Positions 1 to 8,676 of a stretch of 33,097 nt of DNA are shown one piece after another (position 1 is the stretch's first letter; the number at the start of each line of letters is the position of its first letter). The position numbers and the translations under genes are program-made. Origin of the DNA: Desulfovibrio sp. (GTDB taxonomy: Bacteria > Desulfobacterota > Desulfovibrionia > Desulfovibrionales > Desulfovibrionaceae); the NCBI GenBank assembly GCA_017454325.1, contig JAFTDG010000122.1, forward strand, positions 1-33,097, given 5' to 3'. A model generated the notes under the pieces. The model worked only from the letters and a program-made list of their open reading frames with translations, ran no database searches and was not told where the DNA came from.

Positions 1-1
1 A

Positions 2-1327
2 CAATGGCACAAAGATGCGGTGAATGCCGTTGCCTGTGTGAGCAAATTTTCACCACGTAATGCCATACATGAAAAAACTATGGGTGAAACCGTACACAAG
101 GTTGCTCCAGATATACCTGTGACGCTCGGACATCGACTTTCAGGACGCCTCAATTTCCCGCGACGAGTTGCCACGGCCTATTTTAATGCTGCCGTACAAC
201 GCATACACAATGCCTTCCTAGATGCCGTTGAGAGTACCCTTAGCAACATGGGTTTACACGCAGCTATACGCCTGCTCAAAGCCGACGGTGGGGCCTTGCC
301 GCTTCTACTATCACGTCAGGAACCTGTACAATCTATCCTTTCCGGCCCGGCAGCAAGTGTAATGGGGATACTGGCCTTGTGTGGCGACGACACAGACATA
401 CATCAGGGCTGCTCCCTGCTGCTGGATATGGGAGGAACAACCACAGACCTGGCGCTGTTTGTCGATGGTTCACCAGTAGTTGACCGCGACGGCATGTTGC
501 TCAAAGGACGACGGACCTTGGTGCGTTCCCTCGCATCCCTCTCCATTGGTATTGGCGGTGACTCTCGCCTCAATGTCAGCACTCAGGATGGCACAGTCTG
601 CGTACATGTTGGCCCTCTGCGTGAAGGACCGGCTATGGCATTTGGGGGAGATCGTCCCACCTTCTTGGATGCATGCAATGTGTGTAATGCCCGGGATGGG
701 ATGGATGCCACAGCAGGCAATACTGCAGCTTCTGCTTCAGGCATAGCGGTTCTAGCGGCCAAGTATGGGCTTTCACCTGAAAAACTCGCCTACTTGGCCA
801 TGGAGAACGCTCTGCTTCAGGTTGCTGAAGCTGCCCGCGTACTGACAGCAAATGTCAACGCTCAGCCCATATACACACTGGCAGCACTAAGAGCCGTACG
901 CGAAGCACACCCTAAGTGTGTCAGACTCGTAGGCGGACCAGCAAATTGCGTAGCGCACAGGCTGTCATCATTGTTAGCATTACCCGTAGCAATACCACCA
1001 CATGCAGATGTGGCCAATGCTGTGGGTGCTGCTCTGACTATCCCCACGGACACGTTGGATCTGTATGCCGACACAGGAAGTCGCAGGCTAGATGTGCCCG
1101 CACTGGAACTGCACGAGCGCATAGACAGTAATTATCGCATAGAGAATGCCCGGGAACGCGCCTGCCACTTACTGCGGGACCGTATGGTAGCGGCTGGAGT
1201 GGAAGACGTACATGTAGAAGTGACAGAAGCTGACGTCTTTGCCACGCTGGATGAAAACGGCCATGGCAGCAGAGATATACGCGTTACTTGCCAAGTGGTA
1301 CCAGGTATCGCCGCTGCACTGCTATAA
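2..1327 (+). CDS. Hydantoinase/oxoprolinase-family protein, 5'-truncated by window edge
   Basis: The reading frame is open to the first base, so this is the C-terminal 441 residues of a longer protein; the GTG at 20 is internal, not a start. The actin-like ATP-binding core of the hydantoinase A family is visible: DMGGTTTDLALF (phosphate loop), an upstream LSGPAASVMG segment, and GGPANCVAHRLSS with a following Asn-Ala-Val-Gly-Ala-Ala stretch near the C-terminus. Family members use ATP to activate cyclic amides or related carbonyl substrates, or to carboxylate ketones, but the substrate cannot be read from this fragment. No B subunit follows. The gene ends 27 bases before trmL, and a TATAAT hexamer overlaps its stop (1323-1328) without a convincing -35. 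The family assignment is firm; the reaction is unknown. Confidence 0.85.
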   Translation, partial: QWHKDAVNAVACVSKFSPRNAIHEKTMGETVHKVAPDIPVTLGHRLSGRLNFPRRVATAYFNAAVQRIHNAFLDAVESTLSNMGLHAAIRLLKADGGALPLLLSRQEPVQSILSGPAASVMGILALCGDDTDIHQGCSLLLDMGGTTTDLALFVDGSPVVDRDGMLLKGRRTLVRSLASLSIGIGGDSRLNVSTQDGTVCVHVGPLREGPAMAFGGDRPTFLDACNVCNARDGMDATAGNTAASASGIAVLAAKYGLSPEKLAYLAMENALLQVAEAARVLTANVNAQPIYTLAALRAVREAHPKCVRLVGGPANCVAHRLSSLLALPVAIPPHADVANAVGAALTIPTDTLDLYADTGSRRLDVPALELHERIDSNYRIENARERACHLLRDRMVAAGVEDVHVEVTEADVFATLDENGHGSRDIRVTCQVVPGIAAALL

Positions 1328-1354
1328 TAGTCTTGACGTGTTGGATACATACCC

Positions 1355-1828
1355 ATGCAAATTGTGCTCTATGAGCCAGAAATCCCCCCTAATACCGGTA
1401 ATATTGCCAGGCTGTGCGCTGCCACCGGAGTTACGCTGAACCTTATTGAACCTCTGGGTTTTCGTCTGGAAAATCGCTATCTTAAGCGTGCCGGGCTGGA
1501 CTACTGGCCCAATGTGCATCTGCGTGTCTGGCCTAACTGGCAAGCATTTGCTGCTGAGGGCCAGCATGGAGCACGATTGGTACTTACTTCTGCCCAAAAA
1601 GAAAAAGCGGAAACGTGTATACAACACTTTATCTTTGAAACCAGTGACTGTCTTGTATTTGGACCGGAAACTCGAGGTCTGCCGGCGAATATTCTGCATA
1701 TCTCTCCGTTCAGGGTTCGCATCCCCGTTCTTGAGGGTCGAGTGCGCAGCCTGAATCTATCCACCGCAGCCGGCATTATACTCTATCAGGCATTGGCAAA
1801 CACCGGCATGCTGGAGACGTGGATTTGA
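1355..1828 (+). CDS. trmL: tRNA (cytidine/uridine-34-2'-O)-methyltransferase TrmL
   Basis: A SPOUT-fold (trefoil-knot) methyltransferase of 157 residues, the normal length for TrmL, which uses S-adenosylmethionine to methylate the ribose of the wobble base in tRNA-Leu isoacceptors. All three SPOUT motifs are present: PEIPPNTGNIAR at residues 7-18, LVFGPETRGLP around 100-110, and the knot motif with RSLNLSTAAGI near 129-140. The Arg in motif 1 and the Ser-Leu-Asn of motif 3 match the conserved cofactor site. The ATG start is preceded only by a weak ribosome-binding site. Its last 10 bases overlap the GTG start of cobD, which suggests translational coupling. A cytosolic housekeeping gene. Confidence 0.93.
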   Translation: MQIVLYEPEIPPNTGNIARLCAATGVTLNLIEPLGFRLENRYLKRAGLDYWPNVHLRVWPNWQAFAAEGQHGARLVLTSAQKEKAETCIQHFIFETSDCLVFGPETRGLPANILHISPFRVRIPVLEGRVRSLNLSTAAGIILYQALANTGMLETWI

Positions 1829-2871
1829 GCTGCCCACCCATTGCCGTGTGGGATTGCTGGTGGCTAGCCCCACTAGCTCTGGCACTGGATCTGCGTTTTG
1901 GAGATCCTGACCTACCTTGGCGGCATCCAGTCTGTTATCTAGGCAATCTGCTGCACACTCTGGAGATACCGGCCCGTCAGTTCATGCTGGCAGGCGGGAC
2001 AAAACAGGAACCTATGCGCGGCCGGCTGTCCGGGACAATTGCCCTCACCATCCTGACAGCCGTGACAGGTCTTCTCGTCTGGGGGCTTGTTTCTCTTCCA
2101 GTACTTGGCACATTGATGGCCGTCTATCTTTCCTGGGCAGGACTGGCCATGGGCTGCCTGCTTTCCACAGGAAAGGAAGTTCTACACCGCGTGGAGTTCT
2201 ATACAGAACCGGAAGCCCGTAACGCACTTTCCTGGCTCGTCAGTCGGGAAACCAGTACCATGGATCGCCCCCTTATGCGCAAAACGCTGGCTGATACGCT
2301 CTCCGAAAATCTGACGGATGCCTTTGTGGCTCCCTTTTTCTGGCTGCTGCTTTTTGGGCCTGTGGGACTATGGTGTTACAAAGCAGTGAGTACCACTGAT
2401 TCCATGTGGGGATATGTAACTGCGCAATGGCGCTGGTTAGGTTGGGCTGGAGCAAAAACCGACGATATCCTGGCTTTTGTGCCTGCGCGTCTTTCAATCT
2501 GGTTCGTAAGATTAGTGGACATACTATCGCGTCTGTACGCTGCATGGAACCCCAGTAAGCGACCATGGACAGGTCACTGGCCAGGGGTACGTATCATTGC
2601 CCAACAGGCAAAGGGCATGCCCAGCCCCAATTCCGGCTGGTCCATGGCAGCCTGTGCATGGATGTGCGGCGCACGGATGGCCGGCCCGTCAGTATATTTC
2701 GGTGTTTATACGCACAAGCCTTGGCTAGGACCAGACAAGGCCAATGCCGCGACCTGGGATGCCCCGCGTATTGAAACCCTATGTAACTTGCTGCGTTGCT
2801 GTGCCCTGTACGGCGGTCTGGCCCTCTGGCTGACACTATGGATGGTGGGCATTGTGACAGGAGTGTTGTAG
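1819..2871 (+). CDS. cobD: Adenosylcobinamide-phosphate synthase (CobD/CbiB)
   Basis: An integral membrane protein of 350 residues of the CobD/CbiB family, which attaches aminopropanol (or its phosphate) to adenosylcobyric acid in cobalamin synthesis. Family signatures in order: FGDPDLPWRHPV near the N-terminus, SRETSTMD followed by ADTLSENLTDAFVAPFFW, the KAVSTTDSMWGY segment, KTDDILAFVPARLS, and SPNSGWSMAACAWMCGARM with a following GPSVYFG. Several hydrophobic membrane segments lie between them. The GTG start overlaps trmL by 10 bases, and the stop at 2869-2871 lies one base before the GTG of the next gene. No cobalamin riboswitch is visible upstream, and no other cobalamin gene is in the window. 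Confidence 0.93.
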   Translation: MDLSCPPIAVWDCWWLAPLALALDLRFGDPDLPWRHPVCYLGNLLHTLEIPARQFMLAGGTKQEPMRGRLSGTIALTILTAVTGLLVWGLVSLPVLGTLMAVYLSWAGLAMGCLLSTGKEVLHRVEFYTEPEARNALSWLVSRETSTMDRPLMRKTLADTLSENLTDAFVAPFFWLLLFGPVGLWCYKAVSTTDSMWGYVTAQWRWLGWAGAKTDDILAFVPARLSIWFVRLVDILSRLYAAWNPSKRPWTGHWPGVRIIAQQAKGMPSPNSGWSMAACAWMCGARMAGPSVYFGVYTHKPWLGPDKANAATWDAPRIETLCNLLRCCALYGGLALWLTLWMVGIVTGVL

Positions 2872-2872
2872 C

Positions 2873-3616
2873 GTGTTACTGGCGTTATATTCAGTATGTC
2901 TTATAGTAGGCATCCTAGTGGGATTGGCAGGAGTTGGAGGCATTCTCATCCCTCCAGCGCTTATCCTCCTGAGCGGATTGGATGCCCATACCGCCATGGG
3001 AACAGCTCTCACCTCCCTGTTGGCGCTGGGTGTGGTCGGCACATGGACGTATCACCACATGGGTTGCATACCCTGGCGCAGTGCCGTTCCCTATTTCCTT
3101 GGTGGTCTCGCTGCATGGCCCGGGGCTTTGCTTAATGCACATATCCCCGCCGGGCCTCTAGTGGTACTGTTGGCCTGTCTTATCCTGTTTGCAAGTTTCT
3201 GTGCCCTGCGTCCGCCACGACAGGGAGGAGGCCACGGCAGACAATCAATTTTCTGGGTGAGTCCATGGGGAATTTTTAGCATTGGCACGGTGACAGGGAT
3301 ACTGGCAGGCTTGACAGGAGCTGGCGGACCGGTGCTCTCCATACCTTGGCTTATTACCGTAGGAATACAGCCCATGACAGCGGTGGGTATGTCCATGCCC
3401 TATCAAATCGTCACCTCCGTAGCTGGCACACTTGGCAACATACAGGGTGGGCATGTGGATTTCTCCTTACTACCATCCCTTTGCGGCCTGGAAATTGCCG
3501 GCTTTGCAGGCGGTGTCATTCTGGCAGGACGTATTACCACTGCCATGCTTGGCCGAGTTATCGGCCTCCTATGCTTTGCGCTTGGCCTGTTCCTGCTGAT
3601 ACGCCAGCTTTGCTGA
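2873..3616 (+). CDS. TauE/SafE-family membrane transporter
   Basis: A polytopic membrane protein of 247 residues, mostly hydrophobic, with the two-fold repeat typical of TauE/SafE (COG0730) permeases: an N-terminal [19 protein letters not shown] segment and a second [19 protein letters not shown] segment around residues 142-160. Family members move sulfite, sulfoacetate, sulfonates or related anions across the inner membrane, but the substrate varies and is not readable here. In a sulfur-metabolising organism a sulfur oxyanion is the natural guess. Start is GTG at 2873 with AGGAG at 2859-2863, nine bases upstream, inside the end of cobD, so the two are probably one transcript. It may be unrelated in function to cobD. 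Confidence 0.85.
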   Translation: MLLALYSVCLIVGILVGLAGVGGILIPPALILLSGLDAHTAMGTALTSLLALGVVGTWTYHHMGCIPWRSAVPYFLGGLAAWPGALLNAHIPAGPLVVLLACLILFASFCALRPPRQGGGHGRQSIFWVSPWGIFSIGTVTGILAGLTGAGGPVLSIPWLITVGIQPMTAVGMSMPYQIVTSVAGTLGNIQGGHVDFSLLPSLCGLEIAGFAGGVILAGRITTAMLGRVIGLLCFALGLFLLIRQLC

Positions 3617-3639
3617 CCCTCCCTTCGGAAGACAATATG

Positions 3640-3668
3640 TTGACATAAGATTGCCTCGCACCTACTTT
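3640..3668 (+). promoter_or_regulatory. Candidate sigma70-type promoter for ribBA
   Basis: A perfect TTGACA at 3640-3645 is followed after 17 bases by TACTTT at 3663-3668 (4 of 6 matches to the -10 consensus). It lies 57 bases upstream of the chosen ribBA start. The -10 is imperfect, so this is a prediction from consensus only. No FMN riboswitch fold is recognisable in the leader. Confidence 0.45.
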
Positions 3669-3725
3669 GAGCGCAATATATTTTTTATTTCACGCCCCTC
3701 TGGGGTCTACAGTCAAGGAAGAACC

Positions 3726-4940
3726 ATGCCACTGTGTACCATCGAAGAAGCCCTTACCGATATCAGGCAGGGCAAAATGATCATTTTGGTAGATGACGAA
3801 GAACGGGAGAATGAAGGTGATCTTACCATGGCCGCAGAATTTGTGACTCCTGAGGCCATCAACTTTATGGCGCGGTTTGGGCGTGGGCTCATTTGCCTGC
3901 CAATGGCACCGGAGCTTATCGATCGCCTGCAACTTCCGCTTATGACACAACGCAATGGTTCACGTTTCGGAACCAACTTCACCATCTCCATTGAAGCCCG
4001 CGAAGGCGTAACCACTGGTATTTCCGCAGCAGACCGCGCTACTACAATTAGAGCGGCCGTAGCAGACAATGCACGGCCTGACGATCTCGTCACTCCAGGG
4101 CATGTGTTCCCGTTACGCGCCAAGGGTGGTGGCGTGCTCTCGCGCACAGGCCAGACAGAGGGTGGCGTGGATCTGGCCCGTCTGGCCGGCCTGAAGCCCG
4201 CAGCCGTCATCTGTGAAATAATGAGGGAAGATGGCACCATGGCTCGCATGCCGGATCTGGAAAACTTCGCCAAAGAACATGCTCTAAAAATTGCTGCTGT
4301 GAAAGACATCATCCGCTACCGACTGGACAGGGGACAGGTTTCGGTACGGCGTGTTGCTGAAGCACATCTTCCCACACGCTTTGGCGACTTTCAGGTCATA
4401 GCATATGAGAATGATAATGATCCGCGTGCACATCTTGCCCTCATTAAGGGAGATCTCAATACCCCGGACCCCATACTGACGCGCATCCACAGCGAATGCC
4501 TCACCGGAGACGCTCTGGGTTCTTTGCGCTGCGACTGTGGCGGACAGCTGGGCGCTGCCCTCCGCCAGATAGAAAAAGAAGGGCGCGGAGCCCTGCTGTA
4601 TATGCGCCAGGAAGGACGCGGTATTGGCCTTGCAAACAAAATTAAAGCCTACGCCCTGCAGGATCAGGGCTATGATACCGTTGAGGCAAATCAAAAACTC
4701 GGTTTTCCACCAGACCTGCGTGACTACGGTACCGGTGCACAAATCTTGGTGGATCTTGGCATCCACAAAATACGACTTTTGACCAACAATCCCAAAAAGA
4801 TTGTGGGACTCTCCGGTTATGGCATTGAAATTATAGAGCGCCTGCCTATTGAAATGGATGCCTGTCCTGAAAATGAACACTATTTGCGTACCAAGAAAGA
4901 AAAAATGTCGCACATGCTTTCGTGTGCGCATTTGCGTTAG
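3726..4940 (+). CDS. ribBA: Bifunctional DHBP synthase / GTP cyclohydrolase II (RibBA)
   Basis: A cytosolic enzyme of 404 residues for the two entry steps of riboflavin synthesis. Residues 1-200 are the 3,4-dihydroxy-2-butanone-4-phosphate synthase domain ([10 protein letters not shown] at 23-32, [12 protein letters not shown] at 125-136). The rest is GTP cyclohydrolase II, with the zinc cysteines in [17 protein letters not shown], then [15 protein letters not shown] and [15 protein letters not shown]. The ATG at 3726 has AAGGAA at 3715-3720, five bases upstream. An in-frame upstream start at 3651 would add 25 residues that do not look like the family. One oddity: residue 143 is Gln (codon CAG at 4152-4154) where E. 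coli RibB has a metal-binding His in the GGHTE motif. The other ribosome-pathway genes (ribD, ribE, ribH) are not in the window. Confidence 0.95.
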   Translation: MPLCTIEEALTDIRQGKMIILVDDEERENEGDLTMAAEFVTPEAINFMARFGRGLICLPMAPELIDRLQLPLMTQRNGSRFGTNFTISIEAREGVTTGISAADRATTIRAAVADNARPDDLVTPGHVFPLRAKGGGVLSRTGQTEGGVDLARLAGLKPAAVICEIMREDGTMARMPDLENFAKEHALKIAAVKDIIRYRLDRGQVSVRRVAEAHLPTRFGDFQVIAYENDNDPRAHLALIKGDLNTPDPILTRIHSECLTGDALGSLRCDCGGQLGAALRQIEKEGRGALLYMRQEGRGIGLANKIKAYALQDQGYDTVEANQKLGFPPDLRDYGTGAQILVDLGIHKIRLLTNNPKKIVGLSGYGIEIIERLPIEMDACPENEHYLRTKKEKMSHMLSCAHLR

Positions 4941-4952
4941 ATAGGAATATTG

Positions 4953-4966
4953 TATGTTATAACATA
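4953..4966. promoter_or_regulatory. 14-base perfect palindrome, candidate operator
   Basis: TATGTTA is immediately followed by its reverse complement TAACATA. It sits 13 bases after the ribBA stop, in the 223-base gap before the lactate dehydrogenase gene. Its AT-rich, ungapped symmetry fits a dimeric repressor site, but no regulator is encoded nearby and a chance origin is possible. A weak promoter-like TTGCAC (5076-5081) lies further down, without a convincing -10. Confidence 0.3.
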
Positions 4967-5163
4967 TGGATGTTTCTTCGCTGCATATCGATCCCTGTGC
5001 TGACCCAAATTTCTCGTTTCCTTCCCCTAGGCAAACGTGGAAAATCTGGCTATAGTTTCTAAAGATTGAATATGTTTGCACTACACATTCGTTCCGGTTT
5101 TTATATGGCAGATAGGGTCGCATGCTCGCGTCCCCCCGTATCATAATTTGGTAAGGAGGCTCT

Positions 5164-6549
5164 ATGGCAAGCCAGGCGTTGATCAAGGATTTTGAAGAGT
5201 TACTCGGAAAGGAAAATGTCTTCAGTTCCGAAGCTGACCGCATGAGCTATTCCTATGATTCTGCGGTATTGCCACCGGTCATGCCCTCGTTGGTAATACG
5301 CCCAACCACGAGGGAACAGCTCAGCGCATGCGTAAAAAAATTGTATGAAAATGGTATCCCCATGACCGTACGCGGTTCCGGTACCAATCTTTCAGGAGGC
5401 ACCATCCCAGACAAGTCTGATACGGTGGTCATTCTCACTACAGGGTTGAATCGTATTCTTGAAATCAATACCAATGACCTCTATGCCGTAGTGGAACCGG
5501 GTGTCATCACTGCTCAATTTGCTGCCGCTGTGGAAAAACAGGGGCTGTTTTACCCGCCGGATCCTGGCTCTCAGGCCGTGTCCACTCTGGCCGGAAACAT
5601 TGCGGAAAACGCAGGCGGTCTTCGTGGTCTTAAATACGGTGTCACCAAGGACTACGTGATGGGGGTGGAATTTATAGATGCCACCGGCGCCACGGTCAAA
5701 TCCGGCTCGCGCACAGTAAAATGTGTGACTGGCTATAATCTGGCCGGGCTTATCACGCAGTCGGAAGGGACACTGGGCATTATCTCCGAAGCCGTACTTA
5801 AGCTGGTGCCCCCGCCAAAAGCCACCAGAGCATGTATGGCCGTATTTGCCGACATGCAAGACGCTGCCGATGCCGTGGCGGGTATCATCGCCGCCCATGT
5901 GGTACCCTGTACCCTCGAATTCCTAGACAACAACACCATTATACGTGTAGACGATTACACCAAGGCTGGACTGCCGCGAGAAGCAGGTGCTATCCTGCTC
6001 ATTGAGGTTGACGGGCATCCGGCACAGGTGGAAGACGATGCCGCAGCCGTTGAGAAGGTGCTCAAGGAAAACAAAGCAACGGCCGTGCATATTCCCAAGG
6101 ATGCTGCCGAAAAATTCAAACTATGGGAAGCGCGCCGTGCAGCACTGCCCGTACTAGCGCGCTGCCGTCCCACTACAGTGCTGGAAGACGCCACCGTGCC
6201 GCGATCACAGATTCCTGCCATGGTCAAAGCTGTTAATGATATTGCAGCAAAATATCGTTTAGAGGTAGGCACGTTTGGGCACGCTGGCGATGGCAATCTG
6301 CATCCCACCTTTCTCTGTGACAAACGGGATAAAGATGAATTCAGTCGCGTGGAAGCGGCCATTGACGAAATGTTCGACGTGGCAATCAAGCTCAAAGGCA
6401 CACTTTCTGGGGAACACGGTATTGGCACTGCCAAAGCCAAGTGGATGGAAAAGGAAACGTCGCGCGGCACCATTCTGTTCTCACAACGCCTGCGTCGTGC
6501 CCTTGACCCCAAAGGCCTGTTGAATTCCACAAAACTGGTCGGCATTTAA
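5164..6549 (+). CDS. FAD-binding lactate/glycolate dehydrogenase subunit (GlcD-like)
   Basis: A flavoprotein of 461 residues of the vanillyl-alcohol-oxidase superfamily, GlcD/D-lactate dehydrogenase branch. It would oxidise D-lactate (or another 2-hydroxy acid) to the keto acid using FAD. The FAD-binding domain occupies roughly residues 40-180 with GSGTNLSGG at 71-79, the GSQAVSTLAGNIAENAGG segment near 137-154, and TQSEGTLGIISEA near 199-211. The C-terminal FAD-linked oxidase domain has GHAGDGNLHPTF near 371-382 and LSGEHGIG near 416-423. A strong ribosome-binding site (TAAGGAGG, from about 5151) precedes the ATG. The next gene encodes the Fe-S partner expected for a GlcDF-type dehydrogenase. 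D-lactate specificity is inferred from the operon, which ends in a lactate permease. Confidence 0.93.
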   Translation: MASQALIKDFEELLGKENVFSSEADRMSYSYDSAVLPPVMPSLVIRPTTREQLSACVKKLYENGIPMTVRGSGTNLSGGTIPDKSDTVVILTTGLNRILEINTNDLYAVVEPGVITAQFAAAVEKQGLFYPPDPGSQAVSTLAGNIAENAGGLRGLKYGVTKDYVMGVEFIDATGATVKSGSRTVKCVTGYNLAGLITQSEGTLGIISEAVLKLVPPPKATRACMAVFADMQDAADAVAGIIAAHVVPCTLEFLDNNTIIRVDDYTKAGLPREAGAILLIEVDGHPAQVEDDAAAVEKVLKENKATAVHIPKDAAEKFKLWEARRAALPVLARCRPTTVLEDATVPRSQIPAMVKAVNDIAAKYRLEVGTFGHAGDGNLHPTFLCDKRDKDEFSRVEAAIDEMFDVAIKLKGTLSGEHGIGTAKAKWMEKETSRGTILFSQRLRRALDPKGLLNSTKLVGI

Positions 6550-6679
6550 GGTCAATGCTGTGAACCTACGCTTGGCATCCGTCATGGCAAGTGACTTGTT
6601 GTGGCTTTAATGCAACTGTGCGCATCTTTACTCAAGGCGCACGTAAAATGATACAATGCAACCGCTCCAGGAGCGTTTC

Positions 6680-7972
6680 ATGACTACTTTGCACGAACTT
6701 GCCCAGCGGCTTTTGGTGCTGGACGACAGAATCACCGACTGCATGAAATGCGGCATGTGCCAAGCCGTATGTCCCATGTTCGGTGCTACAGGCATGGAAG
6801 CCGATGTGGCGCGCGGCAAGCTTGCGCTCATCGACAACCTAGCCCACGAAATGCTGAAAGACCCAGCGGCTGTGGCCGAAAAACTGGGCCGCTGCCTTTT
6901 GTGTGGCTCCTGTCAGGCAGCCTGCCCGCCCGGGGTTAAAATTATGGAAATCTTCATGGAGGCCAGGGAAATAGTCAACGAATTCCTCGGCCTGCATCCC
7001 GTGAAAAAAATGATTTTCCGCACCCTGCTGGCCAAACCCGAATTATTCAACTTTGCCATACGTGTTGGCGCGCCCATGCAGGGCCTTATGTTCAAAAAAA
7101 GCGGCGACGCCCAAGGCACGGTATGTGCTCCCTTCCTAAACTTCATGCTGGGTGATAGGCATATTCACCCCTTGGCTAAAACACCTATTCATACCCGCTA
7201 CGGCGTCATTGACGAACCTCGTGGCTCTGGCGGCATCAAGGTGGCTTTCTTCCCGGGCTGCGTTGGTGACAAAATGTATACGGACATGACTGAAGCATGC
7301 CTGAAAGTACTGCGTTACCACAAAGTAGCGGTGTTTATGCCCGCAGGCCTGACTTGTTGCGGCATTCCTGCTCTTTCATCTGGCGATGTCAAGGGTATGC
7401 TCCTTCAGTTACGTGCCAACATACAGGCTTTGCGCAACGGTGATTATGATTACGTATTGAGCCCCTGCGGATCGTGTACCGCCACCATCAAAGAATTCTG
7501 GCCACGCTATGCCCTTCGCCTTGGCACACAAGAGAAGAGCATTATCGAAGGCATTGCGGCCAAAGCCATGGATATCAACGCTTTTTTGGTTGATGTTCTC
7601 AAAGTTGAAGCGGCCCAACCATCCAACGATGCCATAAGCGTGACGTACCATGATTCCTGTCATCTAAAGAAGTCACTGGGCGTAGCTGCGCAACCGCGCA
7701 TTATCATTCAGGCCAATCCCGCGTACAAACTTACAGAAATGGCCGAAGCTGATCGATGCTGTGGGTGCGGCGGCTCATTTAATCTGTTCCATTACGACTA
7801 CTCCAGAAAGATTGGCCAACGCAAACGTGACAATGTGGTTGCTTCTGGGGCACGTATTGTTGCAGCGGGATGCCCCGCCTGCATGATGCAGCTAGAAGAT
7901 GTGCTTTCACACAATCAAGATGCCGTGCGAGTCAAGCATACTGTAGAATTGTACGCTGAGAGTTTACATTAA
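6680..7972 (+). CDS. Fe-S / CCG-domain subunit of lactate dehydrogenase (GlcF-like)
   Basis: An electron-transfer subunit of 430 residues. Two [4Fe-4S] ferredoxin motifs lie at the N-terminus: Cys21, 24, 27 and 31 (CMKCGMCQAVCP) and Cys72, 75, 78 and 82 (CLLCGSCQAACP). Two CCG (cysteine-rich) domains follow: FFPGC, LTCCGIP and SPCGSC in the first; YHDSCHL, RCCGCGGSF and GCPACMMQL in the second. Such domains bind non-cubane Fe-S clusters in heterodisulfide-reductase-like and GlcF/LutA proteins. It would take electrons from the preceding flavoprotein and pass them toward the membrane quinone or another carrier. The ATG at 6680 has AGGAG at 6669-6673 six bases upstream; an in-frame ATG at 6656 lacks such a site. 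No membrane segment is visible. Confidence 0.92.
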   Translation: MTTLHELAQRLLVLDDRITDCMKCGMCQAVCPMFGATGMEADVARGKLALIDNLAHEMLKDPAAVAEKLGRCLLCGSCQAACPPGVKIMEIFMEAREIVNEFLGLHPVKKMIFRTLLAKPELFNFAIRVGAPMQGLMFKKSGDAQGTVCAPFLNFMLGDRHIHPLAKTPIHTRYGVIDEPRGSGGIKVAFFPGCVGDKMYTDMTEACLKVLRYHKVAVFMPAGLTCCGIPALSSGDVKGMLLQLRANIQALRNGDYDYVLSPCGSCTATIKEFWPRYALRLGTQEKSIIEGIAAKAMDINAFLVDVLKVEAAQPSNDAISVTYHDSCHLKKSLGVAAQPRIIIQANPAYKLTEMAEADRCCGCGGSFNLFHYDYSRKIGQRKRDNVVASGARIVAAGCPACMMQLEDVLSHNQDAVRVKHTVELYAESLH

Positions 7973-7990
7973 CGGTCCTGAACGGGGTGT

Positions 7991-8007
7991 CCCGTAAAAG
8001 TTACGGG
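7991..8007 (+). other. Intercistronic hairpin between glcF-like gene and lutC
   Basis: CCCGTAA (7991-7997), loop AAG, and TTACGGG (8001-8007) form a perfect 7-base-pair stem. It is followed by C-rich sequence rather than a T-run, so it is not an ordinary terminator. It sits 18 bases after the stop of the Fe-S gene and 39 bases before the lutC start, the usual place for a processing or mRNA-stabilising stem. The stem core recurs in the terminator of the permease gene (12731-12761). Confidence 0.5.
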
Positions 8008-8046
8008 CCCCCCAGAGTAATACATATTCAGAACCAAGGAGATCGT

Positions 8047-8673
8047 ATGACCCCTCAGGAACTGGTAGAAGCGTTCTCTGCCAAGGCTCAGGCTGTGAAC
8101 GCCGTGGTGCAGGAAGTTCCCACCATGGCTGCAGCCCTGCAGTATGTGGTAGATGTGTGCGCAAATAAGGCCCCTGCGGAAATACTGGCTGACGAGCCAG
8201 GCACTGAAAAAGGGCCGCTTGGCCCCAACAAACAGCCTACGCGCGTGCAAAAGATTGTGGCAGCCCCACAGTTGGCGGAAGAAGATTTTGCCCTTCTGGC
8301 AAAATCCTGTGAAGAAAAAGGTTTCCTCTGCCTGCGCGAAGGTGTGCGTAAATATCTTTCCGGAATAGACGTAGGTGTTGGTTTGGCCGAACTTGGTGTG
8401 GCCGCCAGTGGCACCTGTCTTTGCAATACGGATAACGAGGATGTACGCCTTTCCGGCATGATCTCCGAAATTTCCATATTGCTGCTCAAGAAATCCACCA
8501 TTTACCCGGACCTGCCCTCCATCGCTGATAAACTGCGCGATCGCATGGGCCACGGCGAACCAACCTACACGACCTTTATTACCGGCCCCAGCCGTACCGC
8601 TGATATTGAGCGTGTGGCAGCCGTTGGTGTGCATGGGCCACTGGAACTGCACATTATCCTTCTGGAGGACTAA
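8047..8673 (+). CDS. lutC: LutC-like lactate utilisation protein (LUD domain)
   Basis: A cytosolic protein of 208 residues with a single LUD domain, the LutC/YkgG family, a required part of the LutABC-type L-lactate oxidation system. The characteristic part is VGVGLAELGVAASGTCL near residues 113-129, the run ending GMISEISILLLKKS, and the TYTTFITGPSRTADIE segment at about 175-190, with the C-terminal HGPLELHIILL strand. The ATG at 8047 is chosen because AAGGAG (8036-8041) precedes it by five bases; an upstream in-frame ATG at 7987 overlaps the intercistronic hairpin and lacks a ribosome site. It ends three bases before the next gene, whose ribosome site lies inside its last codons. Confidence 0.92.
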   Translation: MTPQELVEAFSAKAQAVNAVVQEVPTMAAALQYVVDVCANKAPAEILADEPGTEKGPLGPNKQPTRVQKIVAAPQLAEEDFALLAKSCEEKGFLCLREGVRKYLSGIDVGVGLAELGVAASGTCLCNTDNEDVRLSGMISEISILLLKKSTIYPDLPSIADKLRDRMGHGEPTYTTFITGPSRTADIERVAAVGVHGPLELHIILLED

Positions 8674-8676
8674 ACC

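Noticed and set aside
1329..1818. Possible cobalamin riboswitch before cobD
   Set aside because: cobD overlaps trmL and has no leader of its own; no B12-box sequence was seen.
3617..3725. Possible FMN riboswitch before ribBA
   Set aside because: The 109-base leader is too short and lacks the conserved RFN helices; a promoter explains it better.
4284..5243. Long open frame of 319 codons on the - strand opposite ribBA
   Set aside because: It lies antisense to a well-identified gene and the following gap, has no ribosome site, and its translation shows no family; it follows from the codon usage of ribBA.
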